From contig USSF01000031.1 of assembly GCA_900557405.1 (NCBI GenBank), forward strand, positions 1-26,741: a stretch of DNA of 26,741 nt, given 5' to 3'. Shown piece by piece: positions 17,435 through 26,500 of this stretch. The translations under genes were made by a program, and so were the position numbers. The notes beneath the pieces are model-generated. The model was not told where the DNA came from, made no database searches, and was given only the letters and a program-made list of their open reading frames with translations. Within the stretch, counting starts at the first letter, position 1, and each line of letters opens with the position of its first letter. This DNA comes from an uncultured Prevotella sp. Its GTDB lineage: Bacteria; Bacteroidota; Bacteroidia; Bacteroidales; Bacteroidaceae.

Positions 17435-18361
17435 ATGATACGGAAAAGATTGCAGAATAGGGTGGCCGAAAGCCGCTTTGCGTTCCCCGTTGCCGTGGTC
17501 TACGCCGCCGTGGTGTGGATGATGGCGGGCCTGGTGGGCAGTTCGCTGTACCTCCAGCTGGGCATCTTTGCCGTTTCCACGCTGATGATGGTGACGCTGA
17601 ACAACACCAATGCACTGATTAGGATTTACAGCAGGATGGTGTCGTGCTCGTTCATCGCCATGACCTGCGCCGCAACGTTCCTGTTCCGGAATACGGAGGC
17701 TGTTGCGGTGCAGATGCTATTCGTGTTGTTCTATATCTCGCTGCTGAGGAGCTATCAGGACAAGAGGGCGCAGGGAGTGGTGTTCTATTCCTTCGCATGC
17801 ATCGGAGTGGCAAGTGTCTTCTTCGTGCAGATTCTCTATTTCGTACCCTTCTTCTGGCTGATGATGAGGGTGAATCTGATGGCGCTGAACAACAGGATGT
17901 TCTGGGCTTCCATTATCGGCATCATAGCTCCATACTGGTTTATCGCCGGCGTATACGCATGGCAGGACAGGATTGACGAGCTTATAGCCCACTTCGCCGC
18001 CCTGGCGGAGTTCCAGCCGCTGGGCGACTACTCGATGATTGACGACAACAGGCTGCTGACAGCGTGTGTCATTGCCGTGCCCGTGGTAATCGGAACGTTC
18101 CATTATCTGCGCAACAGCTATCTCGACAAGATACGCACGAGGATGATCTTCGAGATGTTCATCACCGTGAACATCCTCGCAATAGCGTTCATGGCACTGC
18201 AGCCGCAGCATTTCGATATGCTGCTGCCCATCGTGATTGTGAACACCAGCTGTCTATATGCCCATTTCGCGGCGCTCACCAAGACGTGGATTACAAACAT
18301 CATCTTCATCCTCATGATGCTGGCTATGCTGGCGCTCACGGGCTATAACCTATTTATGTAA
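17435..18361 (+). CDS. Polytopic membrane protein, DUF6427-like
   Basis: A 308-residue inner-membrane protein with about eight to nine hydrophobic segments from residue 17 onward and a basic N-terminus (MIRKRLQNR). It has no signal peptide and no catalytic motif. The C-terminal pattern, a basic loop (YLDKIRTRM), several helices and LLPIVIVNTSCLYAHFAAL, resembles DUF6427 proteins of Bacteroidota as I recall them; the match is by eye only. Its ATG follows purD's stop with no gap, implying coupled translation. From memory, DUF6427 genes also lie near purD and upp in Flavobacteriia, which would support the assignment. Function unknown. Confidence 0.75.
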   Translation: MIRKRLQNRVAESRFAFPVAVVYAAVVWMMAGLVGSSLYLQLGIFAVSTLMMVTLNNTNALIRIYSRMVSCSFIAMTCAATFLFRNTEAVAVQMLFVLFYISLLRSYQDKRAQGVVFYSFACIGVASVFFVQILYFVPFFWLMMRVNLMALNNRMFWASIIGIIAPYWFIAGVYAWQDRIDELIAHFAALAEFQPLGDYSMIDDNRLLTACVIAVPVVIGTFHYLRNSYLDKIRTRMIFEMFITVNILAIAFMALQPQHFDMLLPIVIVNTSCLYAHFAALTKTWITNIIFILMMLAMLALTGYNLFM

Positions 18362-18381
18362 ATACATTGACGGATAAAGGA

Positions 18382-18825
18382 ATGGTAGATTTTCTTGTAC
18401 AATACGGATATTTCGGCATGTTCCTTTCGGCGTTGCTCGCCGGAAGCGTGCTGCCGTTCAACAGCGAGGTGGTCATCGCCGCCCTGCGCGCCGCAGGACT
18501 GGAGCCTTGGGGGCTGCTTGTCTTCGGCACGGTGGGCAATGTGGCGGGCGGTCTCTTCAACTACTGGATCGGCACCTTCGGCAGGATGGACTGGATAGAG
18601 AAATACCTCCACATCAAGCAGAAGAACATGGACCGCGCACAGAGGTTCATGCACGGCAGGGGCGCATGGATGGCCTTCTTCGCCTTCCTGCCGGTAATAG
18701 GCAGCGCGATAACGGTGCTGCTGGGACTGATGCGCTCCAATCTGCCCATCACAGTGACGAGCATGACGATAGGCAAATTCCTGAGATATGCCGCCATCGT
18801 GTTCGGAATGCAGATATTCATGTGA
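18382..18825 (+). CDS. yqaA: YqaA-family (VTT/DedA-related) inner-membrane protein
   Basis: A 147-residue membrane protein similar in length and pattern to E. coli YqaA. It shows the re-entrant-loop motif LLAGSVLPFNSEVVIAAL, then GTVGNVAGGLFNYWIG, and the C-terminal FLPVIGSAITVLLGLMR and IGKFLRY. The VTT superfamily includes undecaprenyl-phosphate and phospholipid flippases; the YqaA branch has no established substrate. The ATG at 18382 is chosen because family members begin close to DFLxQYGY. A TTG at 18367 in the same frame, 5 bases after the preceding stop, would add five residues and cannot be excluded. It is co-directional with purD and the DUF6427-like gene, 20 bases apart. Confidence 0.88.
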   Translation: MVDFLVQYGYFGMFLSALLAGSVLPFNSEVVIAALRAAGLEPWGLLVFGTVGNVAGGLFNYWIGTFGRMDWIEKYLHIKQKNMDRAQRFMHGRGAWMAFFAFLPVIGSAITVLLGLMRSNLPITVTSMTIGKFLRYAAIVFGMQIFM

Positions 18826-18883
18826 GAAAAGAGTGAGAAAACATATATTTTCTAACTACATATTAAATCAAACAAAACAGATT

Positions 18884-19798
18884 ATGAAACCTACTTTAGT
18901 ATTGCTGGCTGCCGGCATGGGCAGCAGGTACGGCGGACTGAAACAGCTCGACGGACTGGGTCCAAACGGGGAAACTATTATGGACTATTCTATCTACGAT
19001 GCCATCCAGGCTGGATTCGGCAAAATAGTATTCATCATCCGCAAGGACTTCGAGGAGGACTTCCGCGAGAAGATTCTCAAGAAATATGAGGGTCACATAC
19101 CCGCAGAGCTCTGCTTCCAGAGCCTCGACGCACTGCCCGAGGGATTCAAATGCCCCGAAGGAAGAGTGAAGCCATGGGGAACGAACCATGCCGTGATGAT
19201 GGCAAAGGACGTGGTGAAGGAACCGTTCTGCGTTATCAACTGCGACGATTTCTACAACCGCGACTGCTTCATGGTCATCGGCAAGTTCCTGAGCAATCTG
19301 CCTGAGGGCAGCAAGAACAATTACGCCATGGTGGGATTCCGCGTGGGCAACACGCTCTCGGAGAACGGCACCGTGGCACGCGGCATCTGCTCGAAGGACG
19401 CCGACGAGAACCTCACCACAGTGGTGGAGCGCACGGAAATAATGCGCATCGACGGCAAGGTGAGCTACAAGGACGAAGAGGGCAAATGGGTTGCAGTGGA
19501 CGACAACACACCTGTATCAATGAACGTCTGGGGATTCACACCAGACTACTTCGAATACAGCGAGGAATACTTCAAGGAGTTCCTCTCAAAGCCTGAGAAC
19601 ATGACCAACCTGAAGGCTGAATTCTTCATCCCGCTCATGGTGAACAAGCTCATCAACGAGGGTACGGCAACCGTGAAGGTGCTCGACACCACAAGCAAGT
19701 GGTTCGGAGTGACATACGCTGCCGACAGACAGGGCACCGTGGACAGAATCCAGAAGCTCATCGACGAGGGCGTTTATCCGGAGAAACTTTTCAAATAA
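18884..19798 (+). CDS. Sugar-phosphate-type nucleotidyltransferase
   Basis: A 304-residue cytosolic enzyme of the NTP-transferase (GT-A-like) family. It carries the nucleotide-binding signature LAAGMGSRYGGLKQ (8-21), a GPNGETIMDY segment, KPWGTNHAVMMAKD, and a metal-binding acidic motif INCDDFYNRD (D121, D122). These enzymes activate a phosphorylated sugar or small alcohol with an NTP; the substrate cannot be read from sequence. The ATG fits the signature position; the open frame upstream overlaps yqaA and has no family character. The gap to yqaA is 58 bases and holds a short A/T stem and only an imperfect -7-like TATATTTT, so read-through from purD is likely. A hairpin follows. Confidence 0.88.
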   Translation: MKPTLVLLAAGMGSRYGGLKQLDGLGPNGETIMDYSIYDAIQAGFGKIVFIIRKDFEEDFREKILKKYEGHIPAELCFQSLDALPEGFKCPEGRVKPWGTNHAVMMAKDVVKEPFCVINCDDFYNRDCFMVIGKFLSNLPEGSKNNYAMVGFRVGNTLSENGTVARGICSKDADENLTTVVERTEIMRIDGKVSYKDEEGKWVAVDDNTPVSMNVWGFTPDYFEYSEEYFKEFLSKPENMTNLKAEFFIPLMVNKLINEGTATVKVLDTTSKWFGVTYAADRQGTVDRIQKLIDEGVYPEKLFK

Positions 19799-19808
19799 AC
19801 CATATCGG

Positions 19809-19862
19809 CAGACTGCCCCGGCCGGCTATAGACATAGTCTGCCCGGGCAGTCTGTATTATTT
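19809..19862 (+). terminator. Hairpin after the nucleotidyltransferase gene
   Basis: CAGACTGCCC (19809-19818) pairs perfectly with GGGCAGTCTG (19845-19854), followed by TATTATTT. The stem is GC-rich and the tail moderately U-rich. It separates the purD group from the DHH gene, though no clear promoter follows before 19900, so some read-through is probable. Confidence 0.7.
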
Positions 19863-19899
19863 AAAGACGATTAAACCAAACCGTTCAAATCTATATCTG

Positions 19900-20928
19900 A
19901 TGGACATCAACTTACTTACCGACGTCGAGGCTGCTGAATTCTGCTCCTTGATTGAGGAATCTAAGCATATCGTGATATTCTGCCACAGGAATCCCGACGG
20001 CGACGCCCTCGGGTCTTCGCTCGGCATGGCTGCATACCTGAAACAGAAGGGCAAGGAGGACGTGAAGGTCATCGTACCCGACATGTTCCCCAACTTCCTG
20101 CAATGGTTGCCCGGCGCTATTGACATCATGAGATACGACAAGAAGAAGGAGGAGGTGGAAGAGGCCGTGAAGGCTGCCGACCTCATGTTCTGTCTGGACT
20201 TCAACGATGCAAGCCGCACGGCAGATCTCGAACCGCTGATCACGGGTTCGGAGGCAAGGAAGATTCTCGTGGACCATCATCTCAACCCGTCGGTGGATGC
20301 CGATGTGGTGGTTTCGCATCCTGAGGCGTGCAGCACCTGCGAACTCGTATTCCGACTCATCTGGCAGACGGGGGGATTCGAGGAGATGGACAAGGCGGCC
20401 GCCGTGCCCCTGTACTGCGGAATGATGACCGACACGGGGGGATTCACATACAACTCCACACGTCCCGAGATATTCTTCATCATCAGCCAACTGCTCACCA
20501 AGGGCATCAACAAGGACAAGATATACCGCAACGTATTCAACAACTACAGCCTCTGGCGCATGAGGCTGCTGGGCTACGTGATGTATGCCAAGCTCAACGT
20601 CCTCGGCGAATTCCACGCCGCCTACTTCACGCTGACGCGCCGCGACCTGAAGCATTTCCATTTCATGAAGGGCGACGCCGAGGGACTCGTGAACATGCCG
20701 CTGCAGATAAAGGGCATCAAGCTGAGCATCTCGCTGCGCGAAGACACCGAGAAGCCGAACACTATCTGGGTGAGTCTCAGGTCGGTGGATGATTTCCCAT
20801 GCAACAAACTGGCGGAGAAATACTTCAACGGCGGAGGGCATCTGAATGCCTCTGGCGGTCATCTGAACTGTACGATGGACGAGGCGGAGATGATTGTAAA
20901 CAAGGCTATAAGGGAATTCAAATGGTAG
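19900..20928 (+). CDS. nrnA: DHH/DHHA1 phosphoesterase, NrnA-type oligoribonuclease/pAp phosphatase
   Basis: A 342-residue cytosolic Mn-dependent phosphoesterase. The DHH domain shows FCHRNPDGDALGSS (H29, D33, D35), the acidic segment CLDFNDASRT, the DHH triad at D125-H126-H127, and MMTDTGGFTY. The C-terminal DHHA1 domain has the substrate-binding GGGH motif (311-314) in FNGGGHLNASGG. NrnA enzymes degrade nano-RNA oligonucleotides and 3'-phosphoadenosine 5'-phosphate; c-di-AMP or pApA hydrolases share this core, so the exact substrate is not settled. The ATG gives a family-like N-terminus. The gene stands between a hairpin and a -7 box and may be monocistronic, with its own promoter not recognised. 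Confidence 0.9.
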   Translation: MDINLLTDVEAAEFCSLIEESKHIVIFCHRNPDGDALGSSLGMAAYLKQKGKEDVKVIVPDMFPNFLQWLPGAIDIMRYDKKKEEVEEAVKAADLMFCLDFNDASRTADLEPLITGSEARKILVDHHLNPSVDADVVVSHPEACSTCELVFRLIWQTGGFEEMDKAAAVPLYCGMMTDTGGFTYNSTRPEIFFIISQLLTKGINKDKIYRNVFNNYSLWRMRLLGYVMYAKLNVLGEFHAAYFTLTRRDLKHFHFMKGDAEGLVNMPLQIKGIKLSISLREDTEKPNTIWVSLRSVDDFPCNKLAEKYFNGGGHLNASGGHLNCTMDEAEMIVNKAIREFKW

Positions 20929-21011
20929 ACGGCAACTGCCGGTTCGTAGATTTACACGTTAAAGATACGTAATATCCGCCGCCGGAATGCAGCTTTTCGA
21001 CTGATTATTCG

Positions 21012-21019
21012 TAAATTTG
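21012..21019 (+). promoter_or_regulatory. -7 box upstream of the DUF4827-like gene and glmM
   Basis: TAAATTTG matches TAnnTTTG exactly and is followed by CAC. A -33 TTTG is lacking at normal spacing (a TTTTCG lies 12 bases upstream). The predicted leader is about 45 bases to the ATG at 21071. It would drive both the lipoprotein gene and glmM. Confidence 0.5.
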
Positions 21020-21070
21020 CACAATGTGCGGACAGTCCGCGCATGGAGAAAATCTATATCACAACAGAGA

Positions 21071-21748
21071 ATGAAGAAATTTGCATATTTGTTTGTAATG
21101 GCGGTTGCCATGATTGCCACAATGGCGAGTTGTAACGATTCCGAGACCTACGCTGACCAGAAGAAGCGCGAACGCTCGGCTATCAACAAATACATTGCCG
21201 ACAACGGGATAAAGGTCATCAGCGAAACGGAATTCAACCAGAACGGCTGCAAGACAGATACATCAAAGAACGAATTCGTATACCTCAACAACTCCAGCTG
21301 CTACATGCAGATAGTAAGGAAGGGATGCGGCGAGAAGCTGGCAACAGGAAACACAGCCACCGTGTTGTGCCGCTACAAGGAATACAACCTGCTGACGGAC
21401 TCTCTGCAGTCCACCAACATGGTGGGCTATTACGTCTCCTTTGTGGACAAGATGAGCGTGACGAACACAAGCGGCACTTTCACCGCCACATTCGACACCA
21501 GCTCAAGCCTGATGTATACGCTCTACAGCAGTTCGTCGGTTCCTTCGGGTTGGCTCGTGCCGTTCACATACATCAACCTGGGCAGACAGGACAAACCGAA
21601 TACCGACGAGGGCAACGTATCGCTTGAGGACAAGACAAACGACATTGCCCGAGTGAGAATCATCGTGCCACACACGCAAGGCCACACATACGCCACTTCC
21701 GGTGTATACCCTTGTCTGTATGACATCACATTCGAGAAGGGATATTAA
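21071..21748 (+). CDS. DUF4827-like lipoprotein
   Basis: A 225-residue predicted lipoprotein: basic start (MKKF), hydrophobic core, then lipobox MASC with Cys21, followed by NDS. The mature part contains INKYIADNGIKVISETEF and a later GCGEKLATGNTATVLCRYK, a layout that resembles FKBP-like folds, and ends in a strand-like YDITFEKGY. I recognise it as the Bacteroidales DUF4827 type, which as I recall is found beside phosphoglucosamine mutase; there is no experimental function. The ATG at 21071 is preferred over the upstream ATG at 21032 in another frame and over the longer open frame from a TTG at 21017, which would put a basic extension before the signal and lies within the -7 box. The gap to glmM is 42 bases with no terminator, so they are probably co-transcribed. 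Confidence 0.8.
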   Translation: MKKFAYLFVMAVAMIATMASCNDSETYADQKKRERSAINKYIADNGIKVISETEFNQNGCKTDTSKNEFVYLNNSSCYMQIVRKGCGEKLATGNTATVLCRYKEYNLLTDSLQSTNMVGYYVSFVDKMSVTNTSGTFTATFDTSSSLMYTLYSSSSVPSGWLVPFTYINLGRQDKPNTDEGNVSLEDKTNDIARVRIIVPHTQGHTYATSGVYPCLYDITFEKGY

Positions 21749-21790
21749 GGAGACCGAACGAAGGTATCCGACAAAAAACAATTCATCATC

Positions 21791-23188
21791 ATGACACTAA
21801 TAAAATCAATTTCAGGAATCCGCGGCACTATCGGCGGACAGACGGGCGACACTCTGAATCCGCTCGACATCGTGAAATTCGTTACGGCATACGCCTCTTT
21901 CATCCGCAAGAGCGCCAAGTCTGAAAGCAACACCATAGTAGTGGGCAGAGACGCACGCATCTCTGGCGAAATGGTGCGCAGCGTAGTTTGCGGCACTCTC
22001 ATGGGCATGGGATACGATGTGCTCGACATCGGTCTGGCGACGACACCTACAACGGAGCTCGCCGTGATAATGTCGAAGGCTGCCGGCGGTATCATCATCA
22101 CTGCGAGCCATAACCCGCGCCAGTGGAACGCTCTGAAACTGCTCAACAACGAGGGCGAATTCCTCACAAAGGAGGACGGCAACGAAGTGCTTGCCATCGC
22201 CGAGGCGGAGGATTTCTGCTATGCTGACGTGGACAAACTCGGCAAATACCATAAGGACGACAGCTTCAACACAAAGCATATCGACTCCGTTCTCGACCTG
22301 AAGCTCGTGGACGTTGACGCAATAAAGAAAGCAGACTTCAAGGTTTGCGTAGACACGATTAACTCCGTGGGAGGAGTCATCCTTCCGGAACTGTTCGACA
22401 GACTCGGAGTGGAATACAAACTGCTGAACGGCATACCCAACGGCGACTTCTCGCATAACCCTGAGCCACTGGAAAAGAACCTGGGCGGCATAATGGGAGA
22501 AATGGCAAAAGGAGGATATGATTTAGGCATCGTTGTAGACCCAGACGTGGACAGGCTTGCCTTTATCTGCGAAGACGGCAAGATGTTCGGCGAGGAATAC
22601 ACTCTCGTTTCCGTTGCCGACTATATCCTCAGCAACACCAAGGGAGGCGGCAACACGGTTTCAAACCTGAGCAGCACACGTGCCCTGCGCGACGTGACGG
22701 AGCGCTACGGCGGCACATACACGGCTGCTGCCGTGGGCGAAGTGAACGTTACAACAAAGATGAAGGAAGTGGGTGCCGTTATCGGTGGCGAAGGCAACGG
22801 AGGAGTGATCTATCCGGAGAGCCACTACGGTCGCGACGCTCTTGTGGGCATTGCCCTGTTCCTGTCTTCTCTTGCCCACAAGGGATGCAAGGTGAGCGAG
22901 CTGCGCGCCACGTTCCCGACCTACTATATGGCAAAGAACCGCATCGACCTTACTCCTTCTACCGATGTTGATGCCATCCTCGTGAAGGTGAAGGAGATGT
23001 ACGGCAAAGAGAAGGATGTGGCTGTTACCGACATCGACGGCGTGAAACTCGACTTCCCCGACAAGTGGGTTCATCTGCGCAAGTCGAACACAGAGCCTAT
23101 CATCCGCGTATACAGCGAGGCTAAGACAGCCGATGAGGCTGATGCCATAGGAAAGAAACTGATGCAGGTGGTTTACGACATGCAGTAA
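21791..23188 (+). CDS. glmM: Phosphoglucosamine mutase
   Basis: A 465-residue enzyme of the alpha-D-phosphohexomutase superfamily that interconverts glucosamine-6-phosphate and glucosamine-1-phosphate, feeding UDP-GlcNAc for peptidoglycan and LPS. The catalytic phosphoserine lies in TASHNP (S106). The metal loop is DPDVDRLAF (D250, D252, D254), the sugar-recognition loop is GGEGNGG (E334), and the phosphate-binding loop is RKSNTEPIIRVY (430-441). All four superfamily signatures are intact. Substrate specificity between glucosamine, mannose and glucose phosphates is assigned from the overall pattern and the usual Bacteroidales annotation, so a phosphomannomutase activity cannot be fully excluded. 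It is last in a unit with the DUF4827-like lipoprotein. Confidence 0.93.
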   Translation: MTLIKSISGIRGTIGGQTGDTLNPLDIVKFVTAYASFIRKSAKSESNTIVVGRDARISGEMVRSVVCGTLMGMGYDVLDIGLATTPTTELAVIMSKAAGGIIITASHNPRQWNALKLLNNEGEFLTKEDGNEVLAIAEAEDFCYADVDKLGKYHKDDSFNTKHIDSVLDLKLVDVDAIKKADFKVCVDTINSVGGVILPELFDRLGVEYKLLNGIPNGDFSHNPEPLEKNLGGIMGEMAKGGYDLGIVVDPDVDRLAFICEDGKMFGEEYTLVSVADYILSNTKGGGNTVSNLSSTRALRDVTERYGGTYTAAAVGEVNVTTKMKEVGAVIGGEGNGGVIYPESHYGRDALVGIALFLSSLAHKGCKVSELRATFPTYYMAKNRIDLTPSTDVDAILVKVKEMYGKEKDVAVTDIDGVKLDFPDKWVHLRKSNTEPIIRVYSEAKTADEADAIGKKLMQVVYDMQ

Positions 23189-23245
23189 CTCTTCAGGCTA
23201 CTCATGCTATAAATCATTCTGACACACATCTACATATAATAAAAT

Positions 23246-23310
23246 TATTGCCACTACGCCGCAAGCCAATTATAGACTGCTTGCAAGCGTAGTGGCAATA
23301 TTCTTTTTAG
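23246..23310. terminator. Bidirectional terminator between glmM and the 61-codon gene
   Basis: ATTGCCACTACGC (23247-23259) pairs perfectly with GCGTAGTGGCAAT (23287-23299), extended by one T-A pair. An inner stem GCAAGC/GCTTGC lies at 23261-23266 and 23279-23284. TTCTTTTTAG follows on +; on the minus strand the stem is followed by AATTTTATTATAT. It closes both the + unit ending in glmM and the leftward unit ending at 23323. Confidence 0.9.
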
Positions 23311-23322
23311 AACTTTATATTT

Positions 23323-23508
23323 CTACTCATCTTCCTCATCCTCATAGCTCCATAGGTCGGGAGCCGTGGACGACCAGTTATCATGACGTTTGCTACAGCC
23401 ATCTTCATAAGCTTCATTTGGACTAACTGGTATAGTTTGTGACCCTTCACAGATGCTCTGTATCTCACTTTCGTATATTGCTATTTCCGGTTTGATGTAT
23501 TTTTTCAT
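23323..23508 (-). CDS. Small protein of 61 residues, unknown function
   Basis: A 61-residue protein with no recognisable enzyme domain. The N-terminus MKKYIKPEIAIYESEIQSI is followed by CEGS (C20-S23), a polar middle with a second cysteine (C38) and a tryptophan-containing, very acidic end (last six residues EDEEDE preceded by W53). It has no hydrophobic signal sequence. From memory, short Prevotella/Bacteroides proteins starting with a K-Y-x-KPE-like motif and a following small-residue GS are common and functionally uncharacterised; no specific family can be named. It lies 47 bases downstream of the BspA-like gene on the same strand, with no promoter box or hairpin between, and just before a strong terminator, which supports it as the last gene of that transcript. 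Confidence 0.65.
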   Translation of the reverse strand: MKKYIKPEIAIYESEIQSICEGSQTIPVSPNEAYEDGCSKRHDNWSSTAPDLWSYEDEEDE

Positions 23509-23555
23509 TGTCGTATGTATTCTAATTTGTAATTATTTTATAGAGGTAATGACAT

Positions 23556-26500
23556 TCAGAAGTTTGCCACGCGTTTCTTGCCATTCTGTATATATATCTG
23601 TCCGCGCTGCGGCTTGTTGATGCGGCGACCGGTGAGGTCGTAGATTGGCGTGTCGCTGCTGTCGGCAGTATTCACTTCTCGTATTCCTGTAGTTTCAGAG
23701 TCTTCGAACGACATGCTGATTGCCTTTGCCTCGCTGCCCAGAGAGCTGAGGTCGAGATATGCGCGGTAGGCTCCTACCTTCAGCGTTGCGTTGCTGTCGC
23801 TTACGCGGTGGAACATGCCGTCGGTCTGCAGGATATAGCTACCGCCGGGGGCTATCATACTCTCGAAAGTGCCTTTCAGCATACCGGGATTCTGCGGAGC
23901 AGAGGCAGCGGTCTCGTCGATATTGAATACTATAGCGTTGGCAACAGGATCTTTGTCTGTCAGATTGCGACGATACACGTATGGCTTGCCAGCTTCTATC
24001 TCAGTAACTTCTTTCATCACAACCTTCGTGTCGTCTGTCTTGTCGGCATCCACCTCATAGAGTTTGTCGAAGCCATAGAATGTACCCTCGCCCAGTGTGC
24101 CGCCAACAGGCGAGCAGAGCGTACCGTATTCTGCCTTTGCGTTTATCGGGAAATACGGTTTGATGATTTTTGTGTAAATTTTCTTGTTGTCGGAACGAGC
24201 CATATAGTCTGCCATCGGGGTGTATAGTCTTGCAGGACAGTTAACAAACATATATGTATCAAACTTCATCGATTTTGTGGTGAAGTCTTTGCTTATTATG
24301 ATAGACTGCAACTTAGAACAATTGTTAAACATATAGCTCATATCTGTCACCTTTTCCGTATTAAAGTTTGAAAGGTCGAGAGACTGCAACTTAGGACAAT
24401 CGGAAAACATAGCTCTCATAGTTTCCACCATTTCCGTATTAAAGCTCGAAAGGTCGAGAGACTGCAACTTAGGACAATCGGAAAACATATTGCTCATATT
24501 TGTCACCTTTTCCGCATTAAAATTTGAAAGGTTGATAGACTGCAAATTAGAACAATCGTAAAACATATAGCGCATATCTGTCACCATTGCCGCATTAAAG
24601 TTTGAAAGGTCAAGAGACTGCAGCTTTTCACATCTGTAGAACATATATGACATATCAGTCATCTCTGAAGTATTCAGATACGAAATATTTTCTATTTCTG
24701 CCAGATACCCAAAATCATAGAACCACATGTAGCCTGTCGTAGGTCTCGCATCCTTGAACGACTCGTCGAACACTACCTTTGTGGTAGATGATCTCTTATC
24801 TTTCCACCCTGGCTCATTATCACCAGTATTAAGTTCATACTCGCCGTTGCTTCCGTCAATAGTTCTTTTGTATTCACTAACGAAGAAAGTCAGCGTGCCG
24901 TCAGCATATTTCGCCCACGGACGGTTTGCGTATGCCTTGTCGCGGAAATATCCACCAACAATCTTGGCATAGGTCTTGTCATAAGTCTTATTGTCATACG
25001 CAATGTCGCCGGAGAGAGAAAAACAATTATAGAACATCTGATTAGAAGATGTTACATTGCTCGTCGTAAACTTATCGCTCGCATAGATTGCATTTAATTT
25101 GTTACAGTATTCGAACATATATGACATATTTTCCACATTTGCAGTGTTGAAGCTTGAAAGGTCGAGAGACTGTAGTTCCCGACATTGACCAAACATATCC
25201 TCCATATTTGTTACGTTCTCCGTGTTGAAGCTTGAAACGTCGAGAGACTGTAGTTTACTACAACTATAAAACATACCTTTCATATTTTCTACTTTTGCCG
25301 TATTAAAGTTTGAGACATTGAGAGACTGCAGATTATTGCACCAGTAGAACATAAACTGCATATTTGTTACGTTCTCCGTATTGAAGTTAGAAAGGTCGAG
25401 AGACTGTAATCTCCAACAATCAGCAAACATATTGTCCATATTTTTCACCTTTGCAGTATTAAAGTTTGAGACGTCGAGAGACTGCAGATTTTTACATTTG
25501 CGGAACATAACAGACATATCTGTTACGTTCTCCGTATTGAAGTTTGAGACGTCGAGAGACTGCAGATTTTCACATCCGTAGAACATATATGACATATCGG
25601 TCATCTCTGAAGTGTTCAAATACGAGATGTTTTCTATTGTTACAAGATTTTTACAAGATGAGAACCAGTAGCTGCCTGTAGTAGGACGCGCTATTTTGAA
25701 CGACTCATCGAACACCACTTTGGTAATGTCTGTCTCATGGTCAGTAATCCACCCTGGATTATTTGAACCAATATTAAGTTCATACTCGCCGTTGCTTCCG
25801 TCAATAGTTTTTTTGTATTCACTAACGAAGAAAGTCAGCGTGCCGTCAGCATATTTCGCCCACGGACGGTTTGCGTAAGCCTTGTCGCGGAAGTATCCAC
25901 CGTCAATCTTGGCATAGGTCTTGTCTACATGATTCTGGTCATACGCAATGTCACCGGAGAGAGAGTCACAGTAAAGGAACATTTTTCTTGAAGTATAATT
26001 ACCAACATTATCAGTCGTAAACATATTGCTCGCATAGATTTCCACCAATTTATTGCAATTAAAGAACATCATAACCATATCTGTTACGTTCTTCGTGTTA
26101 AAGCTTGAAAGGTCGAGATATCGCAAATCAAAGCAATCTTCGAACATAGAGTTCATCTTTTTTACGTTCGCCGTATTGAAGTTTGAAAGATCAAGAGACT
26201 GCAAATTTTTGCATCCATAAAACATTCTCTCCATAATCCACACTTTCTCTGTATTGAAACTTGATAGCTTAATGGATTGTAAACTTGAACAACCTTGGAA
26301 CATACCTTCCATGTCTATTACATTTGCCGTATTGAAGCTTGAAAGATCAAGAGACTGTAATTTTGAACAGTTAGAGAACATACTACTCATGTAAGTCACC
26401 TCAGAAGTGTTCAGATTCTGGAGATTCTCTATTTCTTCTAAGTTACTCATACCAGAGAACCAGAAGTAGCATGTCGTGGGGCGAGCATCTTTGAATGACT

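Noticed and set aside
18367..18381. TTG start for yqaA
   Set aside because: Family members start close to the DFLxQYGY motif and an ATG is available at 18382; the TTG remains possible but is less likely.
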